Of a stretch of 20,743 bases of DNA, positions 6,713 to 14,513 are shown piece after piece (position 1 is the first letter of the stretch; the number at the start of each line of letters is the position of its first letter). The notes beneath the pieces are model-generated. The model saw only the letters and a list, made by a program, of their open reading frames with translations. It was not told the origin of the DNA and ran no database searches. The stretch lies in the NCBI GenBank assembly GCA_021203685.1, contig JAJQAS010000082.1, forward strand, positions 1 through 20,743, given 5' to 3'. The position numbers and the translations under genes were made by a program. Source of the DNA: Clostridiales bacterium (lineage in GTDB: Bacteria > Bacillota > Clostridia > Oscillospirales > Oscillospiraceae).

Positions 6713-8119
6713 ATGAAAAAGGTACTTGCACTGATCCTCACCCTGGCCATGGCCCTGTCGCTGGCCTCGCTGACCGCCTGCGGCGGCAGCAGCTCCAGCA
6801 GCACCGGGACCACTGACTCCAGCGCTGCCGGAGACACGACAGATGCGGAGGAGAGCGGCCTGCCCACCATCGACTCCATCACCCTGGGAGAGGACTACCA
6901 GGACATCACCGCCACCGTCACCATTCTCACCAACCGCACCGACATCGCTGACACCACCTATGCCGCCTACGCCGAGGAGTTCCACGAGCTGTATCCCAAC
7001 ATCACCGTGGAGTACGAGGCTATCACCGACTACGAGGAGACCCTCCAGCTGCGGCTGACCACCGGCGACTGGGGTGACATCTGCTTCATCCCCACCTCCG
7101 TCTCTATGGCCCAGCTCAGCGACTACTTCATCCCTCTGGGCGACTACGACACCCTGGACGAGATTTACAACTTCGTCTCTGAGGCTACCTATAACGGCAC
7201 CGTCTACGGCATCGCCAACGGCGGCACCGCCGACGGCGTCCTCTACAACACCCGCATCTGGGAGGAGGCCGGCATCACCGACTTGCCCACCACCCCGGAG
7301 GAGTTCCTGGAGGACTTGCAGCTCATCAAGGACAACACTGACGCCATCCCTCTCCACACTAACTTTGCCGCAGGCTGGACTATGGGCGCCTGGGACTCCT
7401 ACATCTGGATCCCCGCCACCGGCGACGTGGACTGGCACAACAACATCGCCCACACCTCCAACCCCTTCTCTGACCGGGGCGACGGCACCGGCCCCTACGC
7501 CGTCTACTATGTCCTGTACGAAGCCGTCTCCCGCGGCCTGATCGAGGACGACCCCATGTCCACCGACTGGGAGTCCAGCAAGAGCCGCATCAACAGCGGT
7601 GAGATCGCCACCATGGTTCTGGGCAGCTGGGCTGTGGCCCAGTGTCAGGAGGCCGGAGACACCCCGGAGGACCTGGCCTATATGCCCTTCCCCATCACCG
7701 TGGACGGCCAGCAGTACGCCGGAGCGGGCGGCAACTACAGCTACGGCATCAACAACCAGACCAGCGAAGACCAGCAGATCGCCTCGATGATTTACGTCAA
7801 GTGGCTGCTGGAGGAGTCCACCATCTTTGAGGACGAAGGCTCCATCCCCGCCCTGAAAACCGACGATATGCCCGACGTGCTGGCCGGATTCGACGGCGTG
7901 GAGCTGCTGAGCAACTCTGCCGCCCCCGAAGGCGAGGAAGACCTCTTCGACGATGTGAACAACGAGAGCGAAGTGGGCCTGAACAACTCCGACTATCCCG
8001 ACTGTGAGATCCTGGAGGCCGCCCTGACCGGTTCCGCCACCCTGGACGAGATTATGGACGACTGGAACGAGGCGTGGACCGCTGCACAGGAGAGCCTGGG
8101 CGTGGAAATTTACGAGTAA
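6713..8119 (+). CDS. ABC transporter sugar-binding lipoprotein (family 1)
   Basis: This is the extracellular solute-binding protein of a carbohydrate ABC importer, 468 residues. The signal peptide MKKVLALILTLAMALSLASL is followed by the lipobox LTAC, with the lipidated cysteine at position 23. A Ser/Gly/Thr/Ala-rich linker of about 25 residues tethers the acidic binding domain, which starts near ITATVTILTNRTD. The pattern EFHELYPNITVEYEAI and later GEIATMVLGSWAV are typical of family 1 binding proteins. A strong AAAGGAGG site lies 6 nt before the ATG. The codons end almost always in C or G, as in a highly expressed gene. Manno-oligosaccharides are the likely ligand, inferred from the downstream enzymes. 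Confidence 0.93.
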   Translation: MKKVLALILTLAMALSLASLTACGGSSSSSTGTTDSSAAGDTTDAEESGLPTIDSITLGEDYQDITATVTILTNRTDIADTTYAAYAEEFHELYPNITVEYEAITDYEETLQLRLTTGDWGDICFIPTSVSMAQLSDYFIPLGDYDTLDEIYNFVSEATYNGTVYGIANGGTADGVLYNTRIWEEAGITDLPTTPEEFLEDLQLIKDNTDAIPLHTNFAAGWTMGAWDSYIWIPATGDVDWHNNIAHTSNPFSDRGDGTGPYAVYYVLYEAVSRGLIEDDPMSTDWESSKSRINSGEIATMVLGSWAVAQCQEAGDTPEDLAYMPFPITVDGQQYAGAGGNYSYGINNQTSEDQQIASMIYVKWLLEESTIFEDEGSIPALKTDDMPDVLAGFDGVELLSNSAAPEGEEDLFDDVNNESEVGLNNSDYPDCEILEAALTGSATLDEIMDDWNEAWTAAQESLGVEIYE

Positions 8120-8147
8120 GCCTTCCTGCCTGAGAAAATACACACAG

Positions 8148-8180
8148 GGGCGGGCGTCCGTCTCCCTGGGCCGCCCGCCC
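8148..8180 (+). other. Intercistronic stem-loop after the binding-protein gene
   Basis: GGGCGGGCG (8148-8156) pairs with CGCCCGCCC (8172-8180) around a 15-nt loop. No T run follows, so it is not a simple terminator. Such stem-loops after binding-protein genes often protect the upstream mRNA and lower expression of the permeases; that role is inferred here. Confidence 0.6.
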
Positions 8181-8208
8181 ACAACCCGAAAAGACAGGAG
8201 GTTTTTTC

Positions 8209-9216
8209 ATGAATGCTATCGCAGCAGAACAAAAATCGCCCTTGCAGTTCCTCCACGATGGCAGGGTGCAGCGCAAGCTGGTCATCTTCTGCTTTATGAT
8301 CCTCCCTATGGCCCTGCTGATCGTATTCACCTACGTTCCCTTCATCAAGATGATCCAATTCAGCTTCTACGATCGGACGTATCTGGATTCCGGCAAATTT
8401 GTGGGTCTGAAAAACTACTTTGATGTGTTTACCCGCTCCGAGTGCTTCGGCTCCCTGGCCGTCTCCCTGTACTACATGGGCGGCGCTGTGGTGCAGCTGG
8501 GCCTGGCGCTGTTCTTCGCCTCCCTGATGGTGTTCAAGGTGAAGGGCGCGGGCATCTACAAAGCCTGTATGTTCTTCCCCTACCTGATCTGCGGCATCGC
8601 CGTGGGCTTCATCTTCAAGTTCTTCTACTCCCGCGGCTATGTGCTGGACACCATTTTGATGATGTTTGGCCTGGATCTGGAGGACATTCCCTATTGGCTC
8701 CAAAACCAGAGCATCAACAACATTTCCCTGGTGGCCACTTCCGTGTGGCGCTACACTGGCCAGAACATGGTGCTGTTCCTGGGCGCGATGATGTCCGTGG
8801 ACAACGACCTCTACGAGGCCGCCGACCTGGACGGCGCTGGCAAGTGGCAGAAATTCCGCTACATCATCCTGCCCTCCATCAAGACCATCATCGTCCTGAA
8901 CCTGATCCTTTCCATCAGCGGCTCCCTGTCCGCCTTCGAGCCGCCCTACGTCATCACCAACGGCACTATGGGCACCGGCACCTACTTCGTCATCATGAAC
9001 CGCCTGGCTCACGAAAACCAGAAGGTCGGTCTGGCCTGCGCTATGGCAATCGTGCTGCTGGCCATTATCGTCCTCTGTACCGTGGCCCAGAAGCTGTTCT
9101 TTAAGTACGTCTTTACCGACGGCGCGGACGACCCGGAGGCCGCCGCAGAAGCCAAGCGCCAGCGCAAGGCCGCCAAAGCCGCCCGCAAGCAGAAAAAGGA
9201 GGTGGCCTCGGTATGA
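8209..9216 (+). CDS. ABC sugar permease, first subunit (MalF/UgpA type)
   Basis: This inner-membrane subunit of a carbohydrate importer has 335 residues. The first membrane helix is at about residues 24-46 (LVIFCFMILPMALLIVFTYVPF), and further helices run to about residue 295. The EAA loop that contacts the ATPase reads LYEAADLDGAGKWQKFRYIILP (roughly residues 201-222). It ends with a strongly basic, alanine-rich tail (AEAKRQRKAAKAARKQKKE), which is longer than usual. AGGAGG precedes the ATG. The end overlaps the next permease gene by 4 bp (ATGA). The ATPase is not encoded nearby; a shared MsmK-type ATPase elsewhere is likely. Confidence 0.94.
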   Translation: MNAIAAEQKSPLQFLHDGRVQRKLVIFCFMILPMALLIVFTYVPFIKMIQFSFYDRTYLDSGKFVGLKNYFDVFTRSECFGSLAVSLYYMGGAVVQLGLALFFASLMVFKVKGAGIYKACMFFPYLICGIAVGFIFKFFYSRGYVLDTILMMFGLDLEDIPYWLQNQSINNISLVATSVWRYTGQNMVLFLGAMMSVDNDLYEAADLDGAGKWQKFRYIILPSIKTIIVLNLILSISGSLSAFEPPYVITNGTMGTGTYFVIMNRLAHENQKVGLACAMAIVLLAIIVLCTVAQKLFFKYVFTDGADDPEAAAEAKRQRKAAKAARKQKKEVASV

Positions 9217-10064
9217 GCAAGCTGAAACACATGAAGCTTGGCGACATCCTGTTCAGCATCTTCCAGTACGTCATGCTCATCGGCGCGTCCATCATCGCGC
9301 TGGTGCCGGTGGTGGTGTGTATCTTCACCGCCTTCAAGACCAACGACGAGTACGCCGCCACCTCGGTGCTGGACTTCCCCGAACACTGGACCTATTTGGA
9401 GAATTTCATCGTGGCCTTCACCAAGGCCAACATGGGCCGCTGCTTCCTGAACACCGGCATTGTGCTGGTGGTGGTGCTGACCCTGTCCATTCTGTTCAGC
9501 TCCATGCTGGCCTATATTCTGAACCGGTTCCGGTTCCCCGGTCACGGGCTCATCGACAACCTGTTCACCTTCGCCTCGCTGATCCCCGGCATCGCCACCC
9601 AGGTCACGGTCTACCAGATCATGTACTCCCTGGGCCTCATCAACCACCTGTACGGCTATATCATCGTCCTCTGTGGCACCGATATTATCTCCATCTACAT
9701 CTTTTTGCAGTTCTTCGAGAACCTGCCCACCAGCCTGGACGAGAGCGCGATTTTGGACGGCTGCACCTACTTCGGCATCTTCTTCAAAATTCTGTTCCCC
9801 CTGCTGAAACCCGCCATCGTCACCAGCTGCATTTTGAAGGGCGTCAGCGTGTACAACGAATACTATATGTCCAACCTGTACCTGCAAAACGCCAATTTGA
9901 AAACCATTTCCACCGCCCTGTACACCTTCACCGGGCCATACGGCAATCAGTACAACTACATCTGCGCAGGTGTGCTGATTACGATTATCCCCATTTTGAT
10001 CGTGTTCCTCCTGTGCCAGAAGCAGATCTACGGCGGACTCGCCGCCGGCGCGGTCAAGGGCTAA
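9213..10064 (+). CDS. ABC sugar permease, second subunit (MalG type)
   Basis: This is the partner permease, 283 residues with about six membrane helices. The first is at about residues 15-40 (FQYVMLIGASIIALVPVVVC). The EAA loop is SLDESAILDGCTYFGIFFKI (residues 174-193), then LFPLLKPAI; E-S-A replaces the usual E-A-A. It ends KQIYGGLAAGAVKG, the usual ending of this family. Its start overlaps the stop of the first permease, so the two are translationally coupled. It would form the membrane channel for oligosaccharides delivered by the lipoprotein. Confidence 0.94.
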   Translation: MSKLKHMKLGDILFSIFQYVMLIGASIIALVPVVVCIFTAFKTNDEYAATSVLDFPEHWTYLENFIVAFTKANMGRCFLNTGIVLVVVLTLSILFSSMLAYILNRFRFPGHGLIDNLFTFASLIPGIATQVTVYQIMYSLGLINHLYGYIIVLCGTDIISIYIFLQFFENLPTSLDESAILDGCTYFGIFFKILFPLLKPAIVTSCILKGVSVYNEYYMSNLYLQNANLKTISTALYTFTGPYGNQYNYICAGVLITIIPILIVFLLCQKQIYGGLAAGAVKG

Positions 10065-10102
10065 CTTCCATTCGCTTTTTTCTTCATGTTCTTTCTTCCT
10101 CC

Positions 10103-10130
10103 GGCGGGGCCTGGGGAACCAGGCTCCGCC
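10103..10130 (+). other. Intercistronic stem-loop I (possible partial terminator)
   Basis: GGCGGGGCCTGG and CCAGGCTCCGCC form 12 bp with one G-T pair and a GGAA tetraloop. A T-rich stretch starts only 20 nt later, so termination may be partial. It follows the permease pair and may separate transport from catabolic genes. Confidence 0.5.
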
Positions 10131-10187
10131 ACACCCCAACGCATCCTGTTTTTCTATTTTCTTCATTTTCATTTCTCCCCTAAAACC

Positions 10188-10229
10188 GCTGCCGCTCCTG
10201 TCGGGTTTGTCCCTCACGGGAGCGGCAGC
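10188..10229 (+). other. Intercistronic stem-loop II before the GH130 gene
   Basis: GCTGCCGCTCC (10188-10198) and GGAGCGGCAGC (10219-10229) pair perfectly around a 20-nt loop. No T run follows. It ends 16 nt before the GAGGTG ribosome binding site of the next gene. No second promoter is obvious in the 194-nt gap 10065-10258. Confidence 0.45.
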
Positions 10230-10258
10230 ACCACAAAACGGACAAGAGGTGATTCTTT

Positions 10259-11281
10259 TTGAATCAAGTCAAACTATACTGCGGCGCATTGCCAAACATC
10301 CCCTGGCAGGAGCCGCCTGCCGCTTCCAACGCTCCCCTGTGGCGCTGCACGGAAAACCCCATCATTGGGCGGAACCCTGCCCCCGGTCTGGCCCGCGTAT
10401 TCAACAGCGCTGTGGCTCCCTACGGGGAGGGCTACATCGGGGTGTTCCGGGGGGAACAGACCGATGGCGTCCCCTTTATCTACCTGGGCCGCAGTGCCGA
10501 CGGCCTCCACTGGGCTTTTGACGGGGAGAAAATTCCCTTCGTCAACGAAAAGGGCGAGCCGTTCCTGCCCCCTTACGCCTACGACCCCCGGCTGGTGAAG
10601 GCGGAGAACACCTACTATATCATTTGGTGCCAGGACTTTTACGGAGCCTCCATCGGCATGGCGAAAACCACCGACTTCCAGACCTTTACCCGGCTGGAAA
10701 ACCCGTTTATCCCCTTTAACCGCAACGCAGTGCTGTTCCCCCGGCGGATTGGCGGACTGTACACCCTGCTCTCCCGCCCCAGCGACTCCGGCCACACCCC
10801 CTTTGGGGACATCTTCCTGAGCCAAAGCCCCGACATGGAGTTTTGGGGCCGCCACCGCCATGTCATGGGGAAACGAGGCGACCACTGGTGGGAAAATCTG
10901 AAGGTTGGCGGCGGAGCCGCCCCCATCGAGACCAGCGAGGGCTGGCTGCTGTTCTACCACGGCGTCACCGGCACATGTAATGGTTATGTCTATTCCATCG
11001 GAGGAGCCATCCTGGACCGGGACGAACCCAGCAAGGTTCTCTACCGCTGCAAGACCTTCCTGTTGACGCCGGAGGCGTGGTATGAGGAGCGGGGGTTTGT
11101 GCCCAACGTCTGTTTCCCCTGCGCCGCCCTCCAGGACAGCGCAACGGGCCGCATCGCCCTCTATTATGGCTGCGCTGACAGCTATGTGGGCCTGGCCTTC
11201 ACCACCGCCGACCGGGTGGTGGACTACATCAAAGCACACAGCGACCTCTCCCCAGAGGACGGGGAGCTGGGTGTCCGCTGA
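10259..11281 (+). CDS. GH130 beta-1,4-mannooligosaccharide phosphorylase (subfamily 2 type)
   Basis: This cytosolic phosphorylase has 340 residues. It would cleave the non-reducing end mannose of beta-1,4-mannooligosaccharides with phosphate to give mannose 1-phosphate. The sequence follows the TM1225/RaMP2-like GH130 type: NIPWQEPP, NPIIGRNPAPGLARVFNSAV, then AYDPRLVK, where D109 is the expected proton donor. RPSDSGHTPFGDIFLS and WWENLKVGGGAAPIETSEGW complete the five-bladed propeller pattern, and it ends with ALYYGCADSYVGLAF. The start is TTG at 10259, with GAGGTG (10246-10251) 7 nt upstream. The epimerase gene follows after 14 nt. Preference for chain length cannot be read from sequence. 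Confidence 0.92.
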   Translation: MNQVKLYCGALPNIPWQEPPAASNAPLWRCTENPIIGRNPAPGLARVFNSAVAPYGEGYIGVFRGEQTDGVPFIYLGRSADGLHWAFDGEKIPFVNEKGEPFLPPYAYDPRLVKAENTYYIIWCQDFYGASIGMAKTTDFQTFTRLENPFIPFNRNAVLFPRRIGGLYTLLSRPSDSGHTPFGDIFLSQSPDMEFWGRHRHVMGKRGDHWWENLKVGGGAAPIETSEGWLLFYHGVTGTCNGYVYSIGGAILDRDEPSKVLYRCKTFLLTPEAWYEERGFVPNVCFPCAALQDSATGRIALYYGCADSYVGLAFTTADRVVDYIKAHSDLSPEDGELGVR

Positions 11282-11295
11282 ACCGGAGGAACGAT

Positions 11296-12477
11296 ATGCC
11301 AAGTATTGCAAACGCAGCCCGAACCATGCTGGAGCAGACCATTATCCCATTCTGGATGGCTCTGCGGGACGACGAATACGGCGGATACTACGGTCTGATG
11401 GACTACGACCTGTGCGTGAACCGGCAGGCGGAGAAGGGCTGCATCCTGAACAGCCGCATCCTGTGGTTCTTCTCTGAGGCGGCACTGCTGACCGGCCGGG
11501 ACGACCTGCGCCGGGAGGCCGACCACGCCTATGCCTTTCTGGTGAGCCGGTGCTGGGACTGGACCAACGGCGGCGTCTACTGGAGCGTGACCTATGACGG
11601 CAGGCCCCTGGACACCACCAAGCACACCTATAACCAGGCGTTTGCCATCTATGCCCTGTCCGCCTACTATCGGCTGACGGAAAACCCCGACGCCCTTTCC
11701 AGGGCTTGGGAGCTGTTCGAGCTGGTGGAACACCACTGCACCGACGATGAGGGCTATCTGGAAGCCTTCACCGTAGACTGGCAGAGCGCCCCCAACGACA
11801 AACTCAGCGAAAACGGTGTGCTGGCCGCCAAGACCATGAACACCCTGCTTCACGTCTTTGAGGGGTATGCCGGGTTGTATCAGGCCAGCGGCGCACCGGT
11901 GGTAAAACAGGCCATGGGACACATTCTGGCCCTTTACCGGGAGAAAATTTATGACCCCACCACCCACCGCCTTCGGGTGTTCTTCGACGAGCATTACAAC
12001 TCCCTCATTGACCTGCACAGCTACGGCCACGATATTGAGTGCAGCTGGCTCATCGACTGGGGGTGTGAGCTGATGGACGATTCGGCGCTGGCTGCGGAAA
12101 TTCACACCATCGACAACGCTCTGGCAAATAAAATTTATCAGACCGCCTACCGAAACCACTCCTTGGCGACCGAGTGTGACCGGGGCGTGGTGGATACCAC
12201 CCGCGTTTGGTGGGTGCAGGCAGAGGCGGTGCTGGGGTTTGTGAACCAGTGGCAGAAACACCCGGAGGAAACGAAGTACCGGGACGCGGCGGCGGATATT
12301 TACCAGTACATCTGCCGCGTGATGGTGGACAAACGCCCCGGCAGTGAGTGGTTCTGGAGCGTGGACGAACACGGTACGCCCTACCAAAAGCCCATCGTGG
12401 AGCCGTGGAAATGCCCCTATCACAACGGGCGGATGTGCCTGGAACTAATGAGGAGGGATCCCGATGTCATCGTATAA
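11296..12477 (+). CDS. Cellobiose/mannobiose 2-epimerase (AGE family)
   Basis: This 393-residue (alpha/alpha)6-barrel enzyme should convert the reducing-end mannose of mannobiose to glucose, giving mannosyl-beta-1,4-glucose, the substrate of the following GH130 enzyme. Family features are visible: LNSRILWFFSEAAL (residues 51-64), KHTYNQAFAIYALS (109-122), the histidine segment LHSYGHDIECSWL (H245), RVWWVQAEAVLGF (303-315) and CPYHNGRMCLEL with H376; H245 and H376 match catalytic histidines of known cellobiose 2-epimerases. GGAGGAA lies just before the ATG. Its end overlaps the next gene by 14 bp, so the two are coupled. N-acylglucosamine epimerase activity is the alternative, but the context argues against it. 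Confidence 0.92.
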   Translation: MPSIANAARTMLEQTIIPFWMALRDDEYGGYYGLMDYDLCVNRQAEKGCILNSRILWFFSEAALLTGRDDLRREADHAYAFLVSRCWDWTNGGVYWSVTYDGRPLDTTKHTYNQAFAIYALSAYYRLTENPDALSRAWELFELVEHHCTDDEGYLEAFTVDWQSAPNDKLSENGVLAAKTMNTLLHVFEGYAGLYQASGAPVVKQAMGHILALYREKIYDPTTHRLRVFFDEHYNSLIDLHSYGHDIECSWLIDWGCELMDDSALAAEIHTIDNALANKIYQTAYRNHSLATECDRGVVDTTRVWWVQAEAVLGFVNQWQKHPEETKYRDAAADIYQYICRVMVDKRPGSEWFWSVDEHGTPYQKPIVEPWKCPYHNGRMCLELMRRDPDVIV

Positions 12478-13480
12478 GCTCCATCCCGAATACCTGCGCC
12501 AGAAGGAGCGGCAGGAGGCTCTGTTGAGCCGAAAAAACCGCAAGACTGACTTCTACAACGGCATTTATGACCGTTGGGAGAACCCGGTGTTGACCAGAGA
12601 CCACGTTCCCCTGGAGTGGCGGTATGATTTGAACCCTGCCACCAATCCCTATTTCATGGAGCGGCTGGGGGTCAATGCCGTGATGAACGCCGGGGCCATC
12701 TATCTGAACGGAAAATACTGCCTGGTTGTCCGGGTGGAGGGCAACGACCGGAAGAGCTTTTTTGCCGTAGCGGAGAGCGACAGCCCCGTGGAGGGCTTCC
12801 GCTTCCGGGAGAAGCCCATCCTCCTGCCTGACATCGGTGTGGAGGAGACCAACGTCTATGATATGCGCCTGACCCAACATGAGGACGGGTGGATCTACGG
12901 GGTGTTCTGCTCCGAGCGGAAAGACGACAGCGTCAATGATCTGTCCGCCGCCGTCGCCGCCGCGGGCATCGTCCGCACCAAAGACTTGGACACCTGGGAG
13001 CGGCTGCCCAACCTGGTGACCCTCCGCAGTCCCCAGCAGCGGAACGTGGCACTGCTGCCGGAGTTCGTGAATGGGCAGTACGCCTTCTATACCCGGCCTA
13101 TGGACGACTTCATCGAAACCGGCAGCGGCGGAGGAATCGGCTTCGGCCTCTGCCCGGACATCACCCACCCGGTCATAGATGAGGAGATCATTACCAGCCC
13201 CCGCCGCTACCACACCATCACCGAGGCCAAAAACGGCGAGGGGGCCACGCCCATCAAGACCGAGCGGGGCTGGCTTCACATCGCCCACGGGGTCCGCAAT
13301 ACCGCCGCCGGGCTGCGGTACGTCCTCTATGTGTTCGTCACCGACCTGCGGGAGCCGTGGAAGGTCATCGCCGAACCCTCCGGATTCCTCCTGGCTCCCA
13401 GAGGTTGGGAGCGGGTGGGGGACGTGAGCAACGTGGTCTTTTCCAATGGAGCCATTGCAGAAGCGGACGGTAACCTTTGA
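12464..13480 (+). CDS. GH130 mannosylglucose phosphorylase (subfamily 1 type), cut short by in-frame TGA
   Basis: This enzyme would split 4-O-beta-mannosyl-glucose with phosphate into mannose 1-phosphate and glucose. The sequence closely follows the Bacteroides/Ruminococcus mannosylglucose phosphorylases: PLEWRYDLNPATNPYFMERLG, NAVMNAGAI, VEGNDRKSFFAVAES, NVYDMRLTQHEDGWIYG with D133 the expected acid, then QQRNVALLPEFV, GSGGGIGFG and AHGVRNTAAGLRYVLY. It has 338 residues before TGA at 13478-13480, whereas the family has about 390. The same frame continues with a perfectly family-like C-terminus to 13648. The stop falls just before the last conserved strand (IYYAASDTRLHVA), so the short product is probably impaired. 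GAGGAGGG precedes the ATG. Confidence 0.9.
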   Translation: MSSYKLHPEYLRQKERQEALLSRKNRKTDFYNGIYDRWENPVLTRDHVPLEWRYDLNPATNPYFMERLGVNAVMNAGAIYLNGKYCLVVRVEGNDRKSFFAVAESDSPVEGFRFREKPILLPDIGVEETNVYDMRLTQHEDGWIYGVFCSERKDDSVNDLSAAVAAAGIVRTKDLDTWERLPNLVTLRSPQQRNVALLPEFVNGQYAFYTRPMDDFIETGSGGGIGFGLCPDITHPVIDEEIITSPRRYHTITEAKNGEGATPIKTERGWLHIAHGVRNTAAGLRYVLYVFVTDLREPWKVIAEPSGFLLAPRGWERVGDVSNVVFSNGAIAEADGNL

Positions 13481-13648
13481 ATCTACTACGCCGCCAGCGA
13501 CACCCGGCTCCATGTGGCCTCCACCACCGTAGACAAGCTGCTGGACTTCGCTTTCCACACCCCCGCGGACCCCCTGCGCAGCGAGGACTGCGTGGCCCAG
13601 CGGCAGCAACTCATCGACAACAATCTGCAATATTTGAATTATCTATAA
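13481..13648 (+). pseudogene. In-frame C-terminal remainder of the GH130 mannosylglucose phosphorylase
   Basis: After the TGA the same frame reads IYYAASDTRLHVASTTVD and on to NLQYLNYL, ending at TAA (13646-13648). These 55 residues match the normal end of the family (IYYASSDTR.HVA in the Bacteroides enzyme). No ATG or ribosome binding site would start it separately. It is either lost, or reached by readthrough, or the TGA is a sequencing error. Confidence 0.8.
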
Positions 13649-13691
13649 CAAATAGGAATCAAAAACAGGGCAGCAGACAGGAGGCATCCCC

Positions 13692-14336
13692 ATGAAAACG
13701 AAAACGAATTTGAACGATAACGCTTTTTTCCGGGCCATGGGCACCGTGGGGGATTTGGTGGTGCTGAACCTCCTGTGGCTGCTGTGCTGTCTGCCGGTGG
13801 TCACGCTGGGGGCCTCCACCGCCACCCTGTTCCACGTCACCGGTAAAATGGCCGCCGGGGAAGTCACTGTGGTCTGGCGGGACTTCCTGGGATTTTTCCG
13901 GCGGGAGTGGAAGGCTGTCACAAAGCTCTGGCTGCCGTTGTTGGCCTTTGGTCTGCTGGTGGCGGCAGATCTCTACATCGGCGGACACACTGCCAGCGCC
14001 CTGGGCGGACTGCTGACGGCGGGAGCGGTCATCTTCGGTCTGCTGTGGCTGTGCGTGACCACCTGGAGCTTTGCCCTGCTGGGCCGGTTCCAGTACCGGC
14101 GGGGGCGGGAAGTCCTCCGGGACGCCCTGGCTCTGGCCGCCGCCAACCTGCCCACCACGTTGGTGGCTGTGGTGCTGGCGCTGCTGGTCCCCGCCCTGCT
14201 GCTGCTGGCGTTCTCAGTGTTCGTCTACCTGCTGCCCTTCTTCCTGTTGGCGGGAGGCAGCGCCGCCAGCCTGATTTTGGCGGTCTCCATGCGTCCGACC
14301 TTTGCACACATGGAGAAGTTAGCTGTTAGTCGTTAG
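13692..14336 (+). CDS. DUF624 (YesL-like) membrane protein
   Basis: This 214-residue membrane protein has about five hydrophobic helices: residues 20-42 (DLVVLNLLWLLCCLPVVTLG), 76-92, 97-125, 151-180 and 183-200. The N-terminal pattern NDNAFFRAMGTVGDLVVLNLLWLLC with GASTATLFHV is typical of the DUF624/YesL family, which is found beside sugar ABC transporter genes in Firmicutes and has no proven function. AGGAGG lies upstream of the ATG. The last residues KLAVSR and the stop codon are encoded by a heptamer repeat (see 14319-14488), so the original C-terminus was probably different. Confidence 0.88.
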   Translation: MKTKTNLNDNAFFRAMGTVGDLVVLNLLWLLCCLPVVTLGASTATLFHVTGKMAAGEVTVVWRDFLGFFRREWKAVTKLWLPLLAFGLLVAADLYIGGHTASALGGLLTAGAVIFGLLWLCVTTWSFALLGRFQYRRGREVLRDALALAAANLPTTLVAVVLALLVPALLLLAFSVFVYLLPFFLLAGGSAASLILAVSMRPTFAHMEKLAVSR

Positions 14337-14488
14337 CTATTAGCTGTTAGCCAGGGACTGCCAGCCGCAAGCAAACGGCAACAATAAAAGAGAAGAGGAA
14401 ACCCGGCCATTTTGAAGCGCCGCAGACGAAAAGCACGGTGCTTAAAACGAAAAAACTGCCCAGCTAAAAGCTAAGAGCGAATAGCTGA
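14319..14488 (+). repeat. Heptamer-bounded repeat element, copy 1
   Basis: Five tandem heptamers of consensus TTAGCTG (TTAGCTG, TTAGTCG, TTAGCTA, TTAGCTG, TTAGCCA; 14319-14353) open the element, and four heptamers in the opposite sense (CAGCTAA, AAGCTAA, GAGCGAA, TAGCTGA; 14461-14488) close it. The inside contains GCTTAAAACGAAA (14440-14452) followed by CTGCCCAGC, both shared with the copy at 19950-20076. The layout resembles a small nonautonomous (MITE-like) element with subterminal repeats. It overlaps the last codons of the DUF624 gene and ends 26 nt before the GH36 start. No promoter was convincing inside. Confidence 0.75.
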
Positions 14489-14513
14489 TTCATTGACAGC
14501 GAGGAATACGCCT

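Noticed and set aside
6686..8182. Long open frame on the minus strand across the binding-protein gene (498 codons)
   Set aside because: It is a mirror of the GC-rich, C-ending codons of the real gene; the product is Gly/Val-rich low complexity with no motif. The same holds for long minus-strand frames at 9009-10217, 11224-12423, 15039-16676 and 17291-18649.
13478..13480. TGA read as tryptophan or selenocysteine
   Set aside because: TGA is used as a normal stop by several intact genes here and TGG is common, so the code is standard. No SECIS-like hairpin is evident just after the TGA, and relatives do not have Cys or Sec at this place.
14319..14353. Heptamer array as a cluster of binding sites for the LacI-family regulator (TTAGCTA occurs in the 6655-6674 palindrome)
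   Set aside because: Only the central few bases agree; the outer GGAAA/TTTCC arms are absent from every heptamer, and the arrays lie at gene ends, not at promoters.
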